64,000 nt of DNA, from contig NZ_BMHV01000018.1 in assembly GCF_014641495.1 (NCBI RefSeq), positions 17,936-81,935 of the forward strand. The letters are read 5' to 3'. A program made the position numbers and the translations under genes. The DNA is from Terasakiella brassicae (lineage in GTDB: Bacteria; Pseudomonadota; Alphaproteobacteria; Rhodospirillales; Terasakiellaceae). The number at the start of each line of letters is the position of its first letter. Position 1 is the stretch's first letter. The notes beneath the pieces are model-generated. The model had not been told where the DNA came from. It did not search any database and worked only from the letters and a program-made list of their open reading frames with translations. Positions 8,991 to 20,758 of this stretch are shown piece by piece.

Positions 8991-9006
8991 TTTACGTCAA
9001 CGTAAA
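8991..9006 (-). promoter_or_regulatory. palindromic operator upstream of the acyl-CoA dehydrogenase gene (LiuR-like)
   Basis: TTTACGT-CA-ACGTAAA is a perfect 7+7 dyad with two central bases. On the minus strand it lies between TTCAAG and TAAACA about 18 bases apart, the layout of MerR-family promoters in which the regulator binds the spacer. From memory it resembles the sites of LiuR, the MerR-type regulator of branched-chain amino acid catabolism, which would suit an isoleucine-degradation enzyme. No liuR gene is in the window. Confidence 0.6.
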
Positions 9007-9051
9007 CTTGAAGAAGTTTATATCAAAGACCACCCCGCCCTGCAAAGGAAA

Positions 9052-9080
9052 AAGGGCCGCACCAGATAGGCACGACCCTT
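9052..9080 (-). terminator. Rho-independent terminator of groESL
   Basis: On the minus strand AAGGGTCGTGCC pairs with GGTGCGGCCCTT (12 bp with wobble pairs) around a 5-base loop, followed by TTTCC. It starts 38 bases after the groEL stop codon. Confidence 0.8.
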
Positions 9081-9117
9081 TTTTACTAAGCTTGTAAAGC
9101 TGATGGTTGGTCTGGAC

Positions 9118-10779
<1,662 letters not shown>

Positions 10780-10823
10780 TTAAGCAGTCAAAATTATCTA
10801 TGAAATGTGATGAACAAAGCCGA

Positions 10824-11114
10824 TTAAGCTTCGATCACACCCATGATGTCGGATTCTTTCATAATCAACAGATCGTCACCGTCGACTTTGACTTCTGTAC
10901 CGGACCATTTGCCGAACAGAACGCGATCACCCGCTTTTACGTCAAGCGCGACAAACTCGCCGTCTTTATTGCGCACACCCGCACCCACAGCGATCACTTC
11001 GCCTTCGGACGGTTTTTCTTGTGCAGCTTCCGGCAAAATGATGCCGCCAGCGGTTTTAGTTTCTTGCTCTACGCGTTTTACGAGGACGCGATCGTGCAGA
11101 GGACGAAATTTCAT
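10824..11114 (-). CDS. groS: co-chaperonin GroES
   Basis: 96 residues from the ATG at 11114 ([14 protein letters not shown]), the conserved GroES start. The mobile loop ([18 protein letters not shown]) and the roof-forming hairpin are present. It caps the GroEL chamber. An in-frame upstream start would add nine residues not found in the family, so the shorter form is taken. It is the first gene of groESL, about 52 bases downstream of the CIRCE operator. Confidence 0.97.
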   Translation of the reverse strand: MKFRPLHDRVLVKRVEQETKTAGGIILPEAAQEKPSEGEVIAVGAGVRNKDGEFVALDVKAGDRVLFGKWSGTEVKVDGDDLLIMKESDIMGVIEA

Positions 11115-11166
11115 GGTTTTAAACTCCGTGATAGTCACCAAAGTAATGACCCGAACGAGTCAATGA

Positions 11167-11193
11167 TTAGCACTCGTTAGGTCCGAGTGCTAA
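11167..11193. promoter_or_regulatory. CIRCE operator (HrcA-binding) of groESL
   Basis: TTAGCACTC-N9-GAGTGCTAA is an exact match to the CIRCE consensus bound by the heat-shock repressor HrcA. A perfect -35 box (TTGACA, minus strand, 11224-11219) lies just upstream, with a weak -10 (TACCTC) 17 bases on. Transcription would therefore start at or near the operator, the usual arrangement for HrcA repression. Confidence 0.95.
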
Positions 11194-11292
11194 CAGAGGT
11201 AATTTGTGCCCCCCTTTCTGTCAAGCCATGAATTACTATTTTTTGATGACCCGTCGATAAAAAACCATATTGCACCGCAGCATTTGCAAATT

Positions 11293-12921
11293 TTACTCTT
11301 TACCGCGACGATGGAGGAGATCAAGCTCCCCTCCCAGTTTTTCCACATCCAAAATAATGAAATTACTACCGCGAAAATCTTGCACAAAATCCACGGCCTT
11401 ATCATCCGGGGCAGGCTGTTTCCAAAGTGTAATCACCTTGCTGCGTGGATGTGCAAGCACCCAATCGGCCATATCATCCCCACGATCGGTTGCCAATTCT
11501 GCAATCGGTTTTTCCAAACGCCCTAGAAACTGGAACGTGCCGTGATACTTACCGACAAAGGCGACTTCGTATCCATCGTCCTGCATATTTTTGATCTCGC
11601 GCCCCATCGCATGCAGATCAAAAGACTGTGCAAGATACGGCGCAAGCGCAAAATGAAGCGCAACCACAAAGCCCGCCATCATGCTGGTAAAACCAATCAC
11701 CGCAGATTTGTTATTCAAAACCGGTTTGGCAATCATATAAAGGGCGATTATGAAGGGGATCAGCATCCAATAAGTCGGCAATATTCCCACCCAATCGGGC
11801 AATTTACGGATCGGCAAATAAGGTGCCGCCATTAAAACCAGGCTCAGCACAATCATAAATCCGGTAGGCAGTAAACGCCCCAGACGGGATGAAAACAATT
11901 CACCTTCATCCAGCACACGCGCCAAGACAAAGGCAAAGGCCGGAAAGATCGGCAACAGGTAATGGAGTTGCTTGCCGCTGATCAAGGAAAAGGCCACGAA
12001 GATTGGCACAAACCACAACAGGCAAAACCGGATCTGGCTTTCTTTAAAAATCACGCCTGCCTTTTGGATCAAACCGCGCCATAAGCTCGGCCAAAGGACC
12101 CAAGGCAGTAACAAGGGACCGATGACCGCCAGATACCACCACCACGGGCGCGCATGGGCAAAAGATTGCACCACACGACCTGCCGTTTGTCCCCAAAATA
12201 TGGCATTGCGATATTCTTCACCACCCTGAATGCCGGCCGGGATTGCCCATGCCAAGGCAATAACCGCCCCGCCCAGTACACACAGCAGAATATTCAGATA
12301 CCACCGCTTGCGATTCTTGATGCGTTTTTCACAATCCCAAAACGGCAACAACAAGGCGATTGGCAAAATTTGCAGCAAGATCACCGGCCCCTTGGCCAGA
12401 ACACCAAAGCCAATGGCAAGGGCCAAAAACCACCAGCCTTTCACATTGCCATCACGCCAGACCATCAACAGGCCGAGCAATCCCCACAGGGTACAGGCGG
12501 CCACCAGCATGTCGAACATCGTCACGGTGGTAAACACAGTCCAAAAGGCCGCCCCCAGCAAAATAATCGGGGAAAGGTCCGCAATCATCGGACGTTCGGG
12601 CCACAGTTTTTGTGCCATGCTGCGGGTTAAAAACAAACACGCCAATGCAAACAAGGGCGCAACCAACGGCGGCCACCAGTCATTTACCCCGAAAACCGCC
12701 CAGCCCGCATTCATCACCCAAAACAGCAAAGGCGGTTTATGACTGTAGGTTTCTCCGTTCAAATGCGGAACAATAAAATCCCCGCGTTGCCACATTTCCC
12801 ACGCCACCGCCAAATAGCGTGTTTCATCCACCGGCAAGGCCGGACGGGTCCAGATCGCAACCACGACCAACACCAACCACATGACTGTAAACGTGACGGG
12901 CGACCAGTATTTCTGCAACAT
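11293..12921 (-). CDS. ArnT-like glycosyltransferase family 39 membrane protein
   Basis: About 542 residues from ATG 12921 (AAGGA lies 11 bases upstream). A TTG at 12984 forming a TTGA overlap with the upstream stop is an alternative start. It has many membrane segments. The first periplasmic loop carries 'PVDETRYLAVAWEMWQRGDF..PHLNG..Y..KPPLLFW', the signature of ArnT/PMT_2-type enzymes that move sugars from undecaprenyl phosphate to lipid A or other acceptors. It is the third gene of an operon with a VTT-domain protein and a GT2 synthase. The GT2 enzyme probably makes the polyprenyl-phosphate sugar that this enzyme uses. The exact sugar and acceptor are unknown. Confidence 0.85.
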   Translation of the reverse strand: MLQKYWSPVTFTVMWLVLVVVAIWTRPALPVDETRYLAVAWEMWQRGDFIVPHLNGETYSHKPPLLFWVMNAGWAVFGVNDWWPPLVAPLFALACLFLTRSMAQKLWPERPMIADLSPIILLGAAFWTVFTTVTMFDMLVAACTLWGLLGLLMVWRDGNVKGWWFLALAIGFGVLAKGPVILLQILPIALLLPFWDCEKRIKNRKRWYLNILLCVLGGAVIALAWAIPAGIQGGEEYRNAIFWGQTAGRVVQSFAHARPWWWYLAVIGPLLLPWVLWPSLWRGLIQKAGVIFKESQIRFCLLWFVPIFVAFSLISGKQLHYLLPIFPAFAFVLARVLDEGELFSSRLGRLLPTGFMIVLSLVLMAAPYLPIRKLPDWVGILPTYWMLIPFIIALYMIAKPVLNNKSAVIGFTSMMAGFVVALHFALAPYLAQSFDLHAMGREIKNMQDDGYEVAFVGKYHGTFQFLGRLEKPIAELATDRGDDMADWVLAHPRSKVITLWKQPAPDDKAVDFVQDFRGSNFIILDVEKLGGELDLLHRRGKE

Positions 12922-12980
12922 TATCCACACTTTCCTTGCCGATAGGCGACGGGCGTTTATGACATTGAAAAAGGTTGGCT

Positions 12981-13712
12981 TCAAGCCTGCGATGAAGAAG
13001 AACCGCGATCACATTCGCGAACAATGGCTTCGGCCTCGTCTTCATCACCGCTCAGCTGGCTTTCGATCTCGCGGCCCAATGTTTTGCCATGACGATATCG
13101 ACGATAAAGATAGACCCCCAGCAAGCCGGAGCATAAAAACAACACCGCGCTTAACCCGATCCGCCAAACCGGGTCCACGTCCACACCACTGCCTGCCAAG
13201 GCAAAGACAATCGTTTGCGGGATATATCCGATAAGCGAGCCGATCACAAAAGGCAGCGCCCGCACGCCGGACACCCCGGCGGCTGCATTTGTCGCAACGT
13301 TACTGCCCGCTGGCAATAAACGGATCAACAAAGACATAAGGAACGGACTTTCCGACAAAAATGCGTCAATCCGTTTCACTTTGCGGGGAAATTTGCGTTT
13401 GACAAAATTTCGACCCAAGGCCCGTGCGTACGTAAAGGTCAAAATACAGCCCACACCAACGGCCAGCACCGTGATCGTGGTGCCTTTCACAACGCCAAAG
13501 GCATAACCGCCCATAAATGCCAGAATTTGACGCGGGAAACCAACAGCGGCCAACACACCGCCCAGCGAAATAAAAATCACCCAGCCTTTTAAGCCCTGAC
13601 CGCGCACATTCTCGTCGATCCAGCTTTCATCCATCCCCAAAGACAACAGATAAGCCGCCCCGGCGAGCGAACAGAGGAAAACCAGGCCCTTTATGAAGAC
13701 CTTAAAATTCAT
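12981..13712 (-). CDS. TVP38/TMEM64-family (VTT domain) membrane protein
   Basis: 243 residues with several hydrophobic segments and the VTT/SNARE-associated core: 'GFPRQILAFMGGYAFG', 'RLLPAGSNVATNAAAGVSGV' and 'IGYIPQTIVFALAGSG'. Proteins of this DedA-related superfamily are thought to move or flip lipids, including polyprenyl phosphates. That would suit its place between the GT2 and GT39 genes, but this is inference. The tail after residue about 220 is acidic and serine-rich. The start overlaps the GT2 stop by four bases. Confidence 0.85.
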   Translation of the reverse strand: MNFKVFIKGLVFLCSLAGAAYLLSLGMDESWIDENVRGQGLKGWVIFISLGGVLAAVGFPRQILAFMGGYAFGVVKGTTITVLAVGVGCILTFTYARALGRNFVKRKFPRKVKRIDAFLSESPFLMSLLIRLLPAGSNVATNAAAGVSGVRALPFVIGSLIGYIPQTIVFALAGSGVDVDPVWRIGLSAVLFLCSGLLGVYLYRRYRHGKTLGREIESQLSGDEDEAEAIVRECDRGSSSSQA

Positions 13713-14449
13713 GCGTCTTCCTTGGACGGTACAATCTCAGGCACCTTGCCCCGGCTTTGCAACCACATCACACCCATAATATCGACAATGCCGACCCACA
13801 GGCGGTTCCACATGCCGTATTTAGACACCCCACGTTCACGCGCGCGGTGATTAACCTGTACCGACTGCACACGTCCACCGCGCCGGATCATCAATGCCGG
13901 TAAAAAACGGTGCATGTGATTGAAATAAGGCAGGTCAAGGAATGCTTCGCGCGTAAAAACTTTTAATCCGCATCCGGTATCAGGTGTGTTATCCCCCAGC
14001 AGACCGGCACGAATTTTATTGGCGTTGCGCGATTGCCATAATTTAAAGGCGCTGTCGTGACGCTTGGCCCGCCATCCCGCCATCAACAGAAAATCCTGAT
14101 TATCGTCTTTGACCAATTCGTCATACAACGCCGGAATGTCCGCCGGATCGTTCTGCCCGTCCCCGTCCAACGTTGCAATCACACGCCCTTGGGCCTGTTT
14201 CACACCTGTACGTACAGCCGTACTTTGACCACAGGATTGACGGTGCGTCACCACACGCAGGTTATCCAGTTTGGTCTGCATATCGCGTAATTTTTGCGGG
14301 GTGTCGTCATCACTGCCATCATCTACATAAACGATTTCAAACGAGATTTTCCCCGCCAGTGCCGCACAGATTTCTTCAATCAGGGGCTGGATGTTTTCCG
14401 CTTCATTTTTAACAGGAACAACAACGGACATCTCTGGTGTGGTGATCAT
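13709..14449 (-). CDS. family 2 glycosyltransferase (dolichol-phosphate mannosyltransferase-like)
   Basis: 246 residues from ATG 14449. A GT-A fold is evident: 'SVVVPVKNEAENI' at the start, 'YVDDGSDDDT', and the metal/nucleotide region 'ATLDGDGQNDPADI'. 'DTGCGLKVF.R.AF' is typical of the DPM1/ArnC-like group that puts a sugar on a polyprenyl phosphate. The C-terminal helix near residue 225 may be peripheral to the membrane; the multi-helix tail of ArnC is absent. It is the first gene of the operon with the VTT protein and the GT39 transferase. Confidence 0.88.
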   Translation of the reverse strand: MITTPEMSVVVPVKNEAENIQPLIEEICAALAGKISFEIVYVDDGSDDDTPQKLRDMQTKLDNLRVVTHRQSCGQSTAVRTGVKQAQGRVIATLDGDGQNDPADIPALYDELVKDDNQDFLLMAGWRAKRHDSAFKLWQSRNANKIRAGLLGDNTPDTGCGLKVFTREAFLDLPYFNHMHRFLPALMIRRGGRVQSVQVNHRARERGVSKYGMWNRLWVGIVDIMGVMWLQSRGKVPEIVPSKEDA

Positions 14450-14645
14450 GGGCAATTAGCCTTGCTTGTATGGCACTTGAAACGCCGCGCATTATGGCCT
14501 TTTCATCCACTTTGTCTAGGATGAACTTTACAATCATTATGCCGCTAAAGACAATTGCGTGAACATTTTGGAAAAGATACTTTTGCAGGATCTGTAAACA
14601 GGTGTAACAAGAAAGCATCGCGACACAATACCAAGGGAGTACACC

Positions 14646-15068
14646 GTGTCTGAACCATATGCCGGAGACATCACCCCCAAGCAGGCTTGGGAAATCCTTC
14701 AATCATCCAAAGATGCCGTTTTAATCGACGTACGGACCGAGGCCGAATGGGCCTGGGTCGGTCAGGTCAATCTGTCTTCCTTGGAAAAAGAACATCTGTT
14801 GGTGGAATGGAACCGCTTTCCCGGTGGGATGCGCAACGAAACCTTTATCGAAGATGTCGCCAAACTGGTCCCCAACCAAACAACAGAACTGCTCATGCTC
14901 TGTCGTTCCGGTGTACGCTCCAAATATGCCGCCATCGCCCTAACGGCTGCCGGTTACAAAACCTGCTATAATATCGAAGGTGGATTTGAAGGCGATCACG
15001 ACGACCAACGCCACCGGGGCACTGTCAATGGCTGGAAAGTTGCCGGCCTACCGTGGATGCAGGGGTAA
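14646..15068 (+). CDS. rhodanese-like domain protein
   Basis: 140 residues starting at GTG 14646 behind AAGGGAG. A single rhodanese domain fills the protein, with 'AVLIDVRTEAEWAWVG' and the active-site loop CRSGVRS holding Cys86. It could act as a sulfurtransferase or persulfide carrier; the long insert (residues 43-62) and 'WNRFPGG' match a proteobacterial single-domain subgroup. It is monocistronic and divergent from the glycosyltransferase operon. The physiological sulfur acceptor is not indicated. Confidence 0.9.
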   Translation: MSEPYAGDITPKQAWEILQSSKDAVLIDVRTEAEWAWVGQVNLSSLEKEHLLVEWNRFPGGMRNETFIEDVAKLVPNQTTELLMLCRSGVRSKYAAIALTAAGYKTCYNIEGGFEGDHDDQRHRGTVNGWKVAGLPWMQG

Positions 15069-15081
15069 CCCTGCACGCCAC

Positions 15082-15747
15082 TTACTCAACCGATTGACGG
15101 ACCGCAGCCGCAGCCGCAAACGGGCAAAAGGCAAGGCAGGCAAACAAGATACCCGACAAGATCAGGATTTGTGATTTAACCGCAAATCCGCCGATCGCGG
15201 CTTCAATTAATCCCACACCGAAAATCAAAACGGGCACAAACAACGGCAGAACCAGCAGGGAGATCAACACCCCGCCGCGCCGTGACCCCAACACAAGGGC
15301 CGCCCCGATTGCCCCGATCAAACTTAACGCCGGGGTGCCGAGCAACAAGGCCAACATCAACATGGCAAAACCGTTGCCGTCCATATTCATCAAAACCGCC
15401 AATAAGGGCGAGGCAATCATTAAAGGAAGGCCTGTTGTCAGCCAATGCGCGGTAATTTTGGCCAAAACAATGATTTCCAACGGCATGGGGCTTAGGGTGA
15501 GTAGTTCCAGCGAGCCATCTTCATAATCGGTTTGAAACAGACGTTCCAACGACAGCATAGAGGCCAAAAGCGCCGCAACAAAAATCACCCCGCTGGCGAC
15601 ACGGGCGAGAATATTGCCTTCAGGTCCAATCCCGAACGGAAATAACACAACCGTCAAAACAAAAAACATCACGACCATCACGCTGTCACTACCCTGACGC
15701 AGGGCAAGGCGCAAATCACGGCGCACAATAGAAAGAAAACGACCCAT
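15082..15747 (-). CDS. ccmB: cytochrome c maturation membrane protein CcmB
   Basis: 221 residues with six hydrophobic segments. Matches CcmB, the membrane partner of the CcmAB ATPase that releases holo-CcmE during haem delivery to apocytochrome c. 'RDLRLALRQGSD', 'FQTDYEDGSLELL' and 'HWLTTGLPLMIASPLLA' are family hallmarks. It overlaps ccmA by one base (TAATG). The rest of the ccm set is outside the window. c-type cytochrome maturation fits the di-haem peroxidase at 20.8 kb. Confidence 0.95.
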   Translation of the reverse strand: MGRFLSIVRRDLRLALRQGSDSVMVVMFFVLTVVLFPFGIGPEGNILARVASGVIFVAALLASMLSLERLFQTDYEDGSLELLTLSPMPLEIIVLAKITAHWLTTGLPLMIASPLLAVLMNMDGNGFAMLMLALLLGTPALSLIGAIGAALVLGSRRGGVLISLLVLPLFVPVLIFGVGLIEAAIGGFAVKSQILILSGILFACLAFCPFAAAAAVRQSVE

Positions 15748-16418
15748 TAGATGCCCTCCGCCAGTAAAGATGCGCTTTCGTGACCGCGTGCAGCACTGAA
15801 TTCACTGACATTTAAAATTTGCTGGTCTTTGATGTTCATATCAGAATGTGTTGAAAGAACCACCATGCCCCCGTTGGCGCGGTGACTTTCAATCACATCT
15901 TCGAGTTTTTTGATGGATTCCTTGTCCAACGCCGTTGTTGGTTCATCTAACAACCACAAAGGAGATTTCGACGCAATGATACGGGCGAGATTGGCGCGGC
16001 GTTTTTGTCCGGCAGATAAGAAACGTCCCGGCACATCAATTAAATGACCGATGGAAAAAATATCCAGGGCTTCTTTAAAGTTTGCTTGGGCTTCAGACGC
16101 ATCACTGCGCAGGCCCGCCCAAAATTTCAGGTTTTCTTCCACTGTCAGAACCGGCTTAATCGCGTCATGGTGTCCGACATAATGTAAACGTTCGCGGTGT
16201 TCATCCATATCGTCAGAAACCACTTGATCATCCCACAACATGTCACCACTGGCGGCGTGAAGCAAACCGGCCATCATGCGCAGCAAGGAAGACTTCCCCG
16301 CGCCATTATGACCGATCAGGGTCAAACAGCCCCCGCTTTCCATCGCAAAATTCAATTTTGAAAAGACCAGTCGCTCCCCTCGGATACAGACCAAATCCCG
16401 TCCTGCAAAAGTCGCCAT
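15747..16418 (-). CDS. ccmA: haem exporter ATPase CcmA
   Basis: 223 residues from ATG 16418, chosen because AAGGGGA lies seven bases upstream; an upstream in-frame extension lacks such a site. It is an ABC ATPase with Walker A GHNGAGKSS, signature LSAGQKRR and Walker B LWLLDEP. The short size and 'RDLVCIRGERLVF' start identify CcmA. It powers the CcmAB step of cytochrome c biogenesis. First gene of a two-gene unit with ccmB. Confidence 0.95.
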   Translation of the reverse strand: MATFAGRDLVCIRGERLVFSKLNFAMESGGCLTLIGHNGAGKSSLLRMMAGLLHAASGDMLWDDQVVSDDMDEHRERLHYVGHHDAIKPVLTVEENLKFWAGLRSDASEAQANFKEALDIFSIGHLIDVPGRFLSAGQKRRANLARIIASKSPLWLLDEPTTALDKESIKKLEDVIESHRANGGMVVLSTHSDMNIKDQQILNVSEFSAARGHESASLLAEGI

Positions 16419-16456
16419 GACTTTCCCCTTCATACCGTTCAGCCTATTGTTAAAAC

Positions 16457-16491
16457 AAATCATCCCCGGGGGGCAAGTCCGAGGATGATTT
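16457..16491. repeat. inverted repeat in the ccmA 5' region
   Basis: AAATCATCC (16457-16465) and GGATGATTT (16483-16491) are perfect inverted arms around a GC-rich centre. It lies about 40 bases before the ccmA start, with no T run on either side, so it is more likely a leader hairpin or an operator than a terminator. Nothing else was recognised between 16492 and 16715. Confidence 0.4.
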
Positions 16492-16715
16492 GATGAGTTC
16501 TAGCATGATCGATTCGGTTATGGTCCAAGCGGTGTATCGAGTGTGTGTGTTTGATGGGATAAAACCGTTTAAGGGCTTTGGGGATTATCGCGAGGGGGAT
16601 ATTCCTCAACACACCGTTCTTTCCATATTTCTTATTTAACACCGCAAATGGGGCAGTATTATGCGCCAAATCTGCCTTTTTTTGCCTTATTTAATTTTTT
16701 TGGAAAAAACGGATC

Positions 16716-17435
16716 TTATCGCAAATTGCGGGCAATGATTTGCTTAATCATGCCATTTGATTTCAGCCTATCAATCGCATGATTGATATCTTCCAATCGG
16801 TTTTCCAAGGATCGATGCAAACGCACAGAGACTTCAACAGAATAATAAGGGTCACCAAACTGGACTTTAAATTTGTTGGAATTTATGTAAAACGAGGCCG
16901 CATGACGTTCCAACACGCCAACATCCACCTTGCCTTCATGCACCAGCCGCAAGACTTCCAACGGGTTGTCCCCATCTACACGGCGACCATAATTTTCCTG
17001 CCCCGGATATGTAAACCCGCGAATGCCCGCAACTGTTTTATCGGTTAAAACTGTCGTATCCGGCACAGGAAAGGTTTTCCCTTTTGGAAAAACAAAAACC
17101 TCGATCAAATGATAGATCGGCTTGCTGAAGACATGAACATCTTGTTGTTTTGGAAACCAGATTTCATTCAAACAGCAATCAACCGTCACATCGCCTGTTT
17201 TAAATTTTTTGCGCCCCTCAGCAATCGTAAAATCGACAAATTTTAAATCCACGCCGATTTCATGGGCAATTGCAGACATAATATCCACATTGATCCCACC
17301 GGGGCCAAATCCATTACGATGTTTAAACGGGGAAAGATCAGCATGCTGTACAGACATAACCCATTCTTGCGCGGATGCCTTGACAGACATGATCAAAGAA
17401 GCCAACAAAAAAATCAGAAACAGTCTTTTATGCAT
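16716..17435 (-). CDS. periplasmic solute-binding-like protein (SBP family 3)
   Basis: 239 residues from ATG 17435, which gives a clean signal peptide (MHKRLFLIFLLASL, cleavage after ASA). In-frame starts at 17450 and 17465 are also possible. The mature part follows amino-acid-type binding proteins: 'HADLSPFKHRNGFGPGGINVDIMSAIAHEIGVDLKFVDF' and a C-terminal 'RLKSNGMIKQII'. No ABC permease or ATPase is adjacent, so it may be a stand-alone sensor or binding protein rather than part of a transporter. A comparable orphan sits at 53230-54093. Confidence 0.75.
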   Translation of the reverse strand: MHKRLFLIFLLASLIMSVKASAQEWVMSVQHADLSPFKHRNGFGPGGINVDIMSAIAHEIGVDLKFVDFTIAEGRKKFKTGDVTVDCCLNEIWFPKQQDVHVFSKPIYHLIEVFVFPKGKTFPVPDTTVLTDKTVAGIRGFTYPGQENYGRRVDGDNPLEVLRLVHEGKVDVGVLERHAASFYINSNKFKVQFGDPYYSVEVSVRLHRSLENRLEDINHAIDRLKSNGMIKQIIARNLR

Positions 17436-17638
17436 TTCCCGAGCAAACATTTTTATATCGTTCATTTTGTGACGCGAGAGGCTTTTTATAAACCTATGAT
17501 GGAAAGGCGTATAACTTACCCTCGCACAACCTATTATGTGAATATTACAAGGAAATTCCAGCATAAATATTGGCCAATCACCCAAATTTTTCAAATTTCA
17601 TAAGGGAGTATGAATTTTTTACGTATTTGCGGGCAAAA

Positions 17639-17662
17639 AAAGGGTGCCTGATGACACCCTTT
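17639..17662 (-). terminator. Rho-independent terminator of thiC
   Basis: On the minus strand AAAGGGTG and CACCCTTT form an 8-bp stem with an 8-base loop, followed by TTTTGCC. It begins 25 bases after the thiC stop. The flanking A and T runs make it potentially active in both directions. Confidence 0.85.
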
Positions 17663-17687
17663 AAAAAATTTATCTCAATTTCTAGGT

Positions 17688-19528
<1,841 letters not shown>

Positions 19529-19557
19529 GGGAGGTGAGCGTTGGGGGAAATTACGTC

Positions 19558-19643
19558 CATCCCTACGCCGGAATAACCCGGATCAGGTTCAAAGGGTTGT
19601 CACATGTTCGGACTCTCAGCCCTATTCAGGCACCCCTTGGCAT
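19558..19643 (-). ncRNA. TPP riboswitch (THI element)
   Basis: The minus strand carries the conserved thi-box core: AGGGGTGCC near 19637, GGGCTGAGA near 19617, the closing CCTGATCCGGGTTATTCCGG (19586-19567), then CGTAGGGA. These are the pyrimidine- and pyrophosphate-sensing arms of the TPP aptamer. It lies about 70 bases before thiC, in the expected orientation. Confidence 0.96.
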
Positions 19644-19711
19644 CGGACTATAAGTGGGATAGTTGACTATAAAGGTCAAGAAATTAGTTGAGAAAAACGT
19701 AACTCTCCCCT

Positions 19712-20671
19712 TCAGGCAGGATCTAAAGGGAAGCAACCGTTTGGCAGATTTGCCAAAATGGTTTCTTTCAACATTTCAGCAATTTGCATGTTGGGATAGG
19801 ATGTTCTGAACGCCAAGGCAATATCACGTGACGGTGCCGGATTTTTAAAATAGGCATAGCGCACCGTTTTGCTGGCGCTTTTCGGGCAGGTATGTTCGGA
19901 TTTGCACAAGAAATTTTCCAGCGCCGAAGTCGGCAGCACCGTAATACCGGTCCCCACCGCGACCATATGGCGGATGGTTTCAAGGGAATTGCCTTCAATA
20001 ATATTATGGACCCCTTTGCTGCTGTCTTCAAAACTATGGGGGGCTTCGCAAATTTCCAGCACCTGATCGCGGAAACAATGACCTTTCCCCAACAGTAGCA
20101 ATTTCTCATCCGCCAGTTCATCCCCGCCAATGTCATTGCGACCTTCCCAAGCGTGTCCTTTGGGAACAGCGGCAACGAAGGGTTCTTTATAAAGGGGGAT
20201 CGTGCTCATCCCCGGATGATCAAAGGGCAGGGCAACCAGTGCCATATCAATACGACCGTGGGCCAAAAACTCCAACAGGGTCGAGGTGAAATTTTCCTCA
20301 ATCAACAAGGTCAGTTTTGGGGCATTTTGATGAACTTTCGGAATCAGATTCGGAAAAATATAAGGACCAACCGAATAAATTGCCCCCAAACGCAGTGTGC
20401 CGGAGAGTTCCCCCCGCAGACCGTCTGCGATTTCCTTAATGCGGTCGACCTCTCCCACAGCCTTGGCGATTTGAGGTAAAATTTTATTGCCTTCCTCTGT
20501 TACTTTCAAAGAATTCTTAATTCTTTCAAACAGCGTGACATCCAGTTCCTCTTCCAGATTTTTAATTGCCACACTCAGGGAGGGTTGGGACACATGACAA
20601 AGTTCGGCCGCCCGGCTAAAATTCTTTTCCTGAGCCACCATCAAGGCATAACGCAACTGTGTAATCTTCAC
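19712..20671 (-). CDS. oxyR: LysR-family peroxide sensor OxyR
   Basis: 319 residues from GTG 20671 (AAGGAA upstream). An N-terminal LysR helix-turn-helix (NFSRAAELCHVSQPSLS) is followed by an effector domain in which GHCFRDQVLEIC places the redox cysteines exactly at Cys199 and Cys208, the numbering of E. coli OxyR. Peroxide would oxidise these to a disulfide and switch DNA binding. It lies 87 bases downstream of the di-haem peroxidase gene in the same direction, and an OxyR-type site precedes that gene. Autoregulation through a shared transcript is therefore plausible. Confidence 0.93.
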   Translation of the reverse strand: MKITQLRYALMVAQEKNFSRAAELCHVSQPSLSVAIKNLEEELDVTLFERIKNSLKVTEEGNKILPQIAKAVGEVDRIKEIADGLRGELSGTLRLGAIYSVGPYIFPNLIPKVHQNAPKLTLLIEENFTSTLLEFLAHGRIDMALVALPFDHPGMSTIPLYKEPFVAAVPKGHAWEGRNDIGGDELADEKLLLLGKGHCFRDQVLEICEAPHSFEDSSKGVHNIIEGNSLETIRHMVAVGTGITVLPTSALENFLCKSEHTCPKSASKTVRYAYFKNPAPSRDIALAFRTSYPNMQIAEMLKETILANLPNGCFPLDPA

Positions 20672-20758
20672 GGACCTGTTCCTTTTACGCTTAAAACGCC
20701 AAGAGGGAAGAGACGACATTTGCCGCCTCTTCCTCTTTTCAACTGCTTTACTTTTTAC

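Noticed and set aside
16460..16669. A 69-codon minus-strand frame before ccmA
   Set aside because: No ribosome-binding site, non-ATG start, and covers the inverted repeat at 16457-16491; likely untranslated leader.
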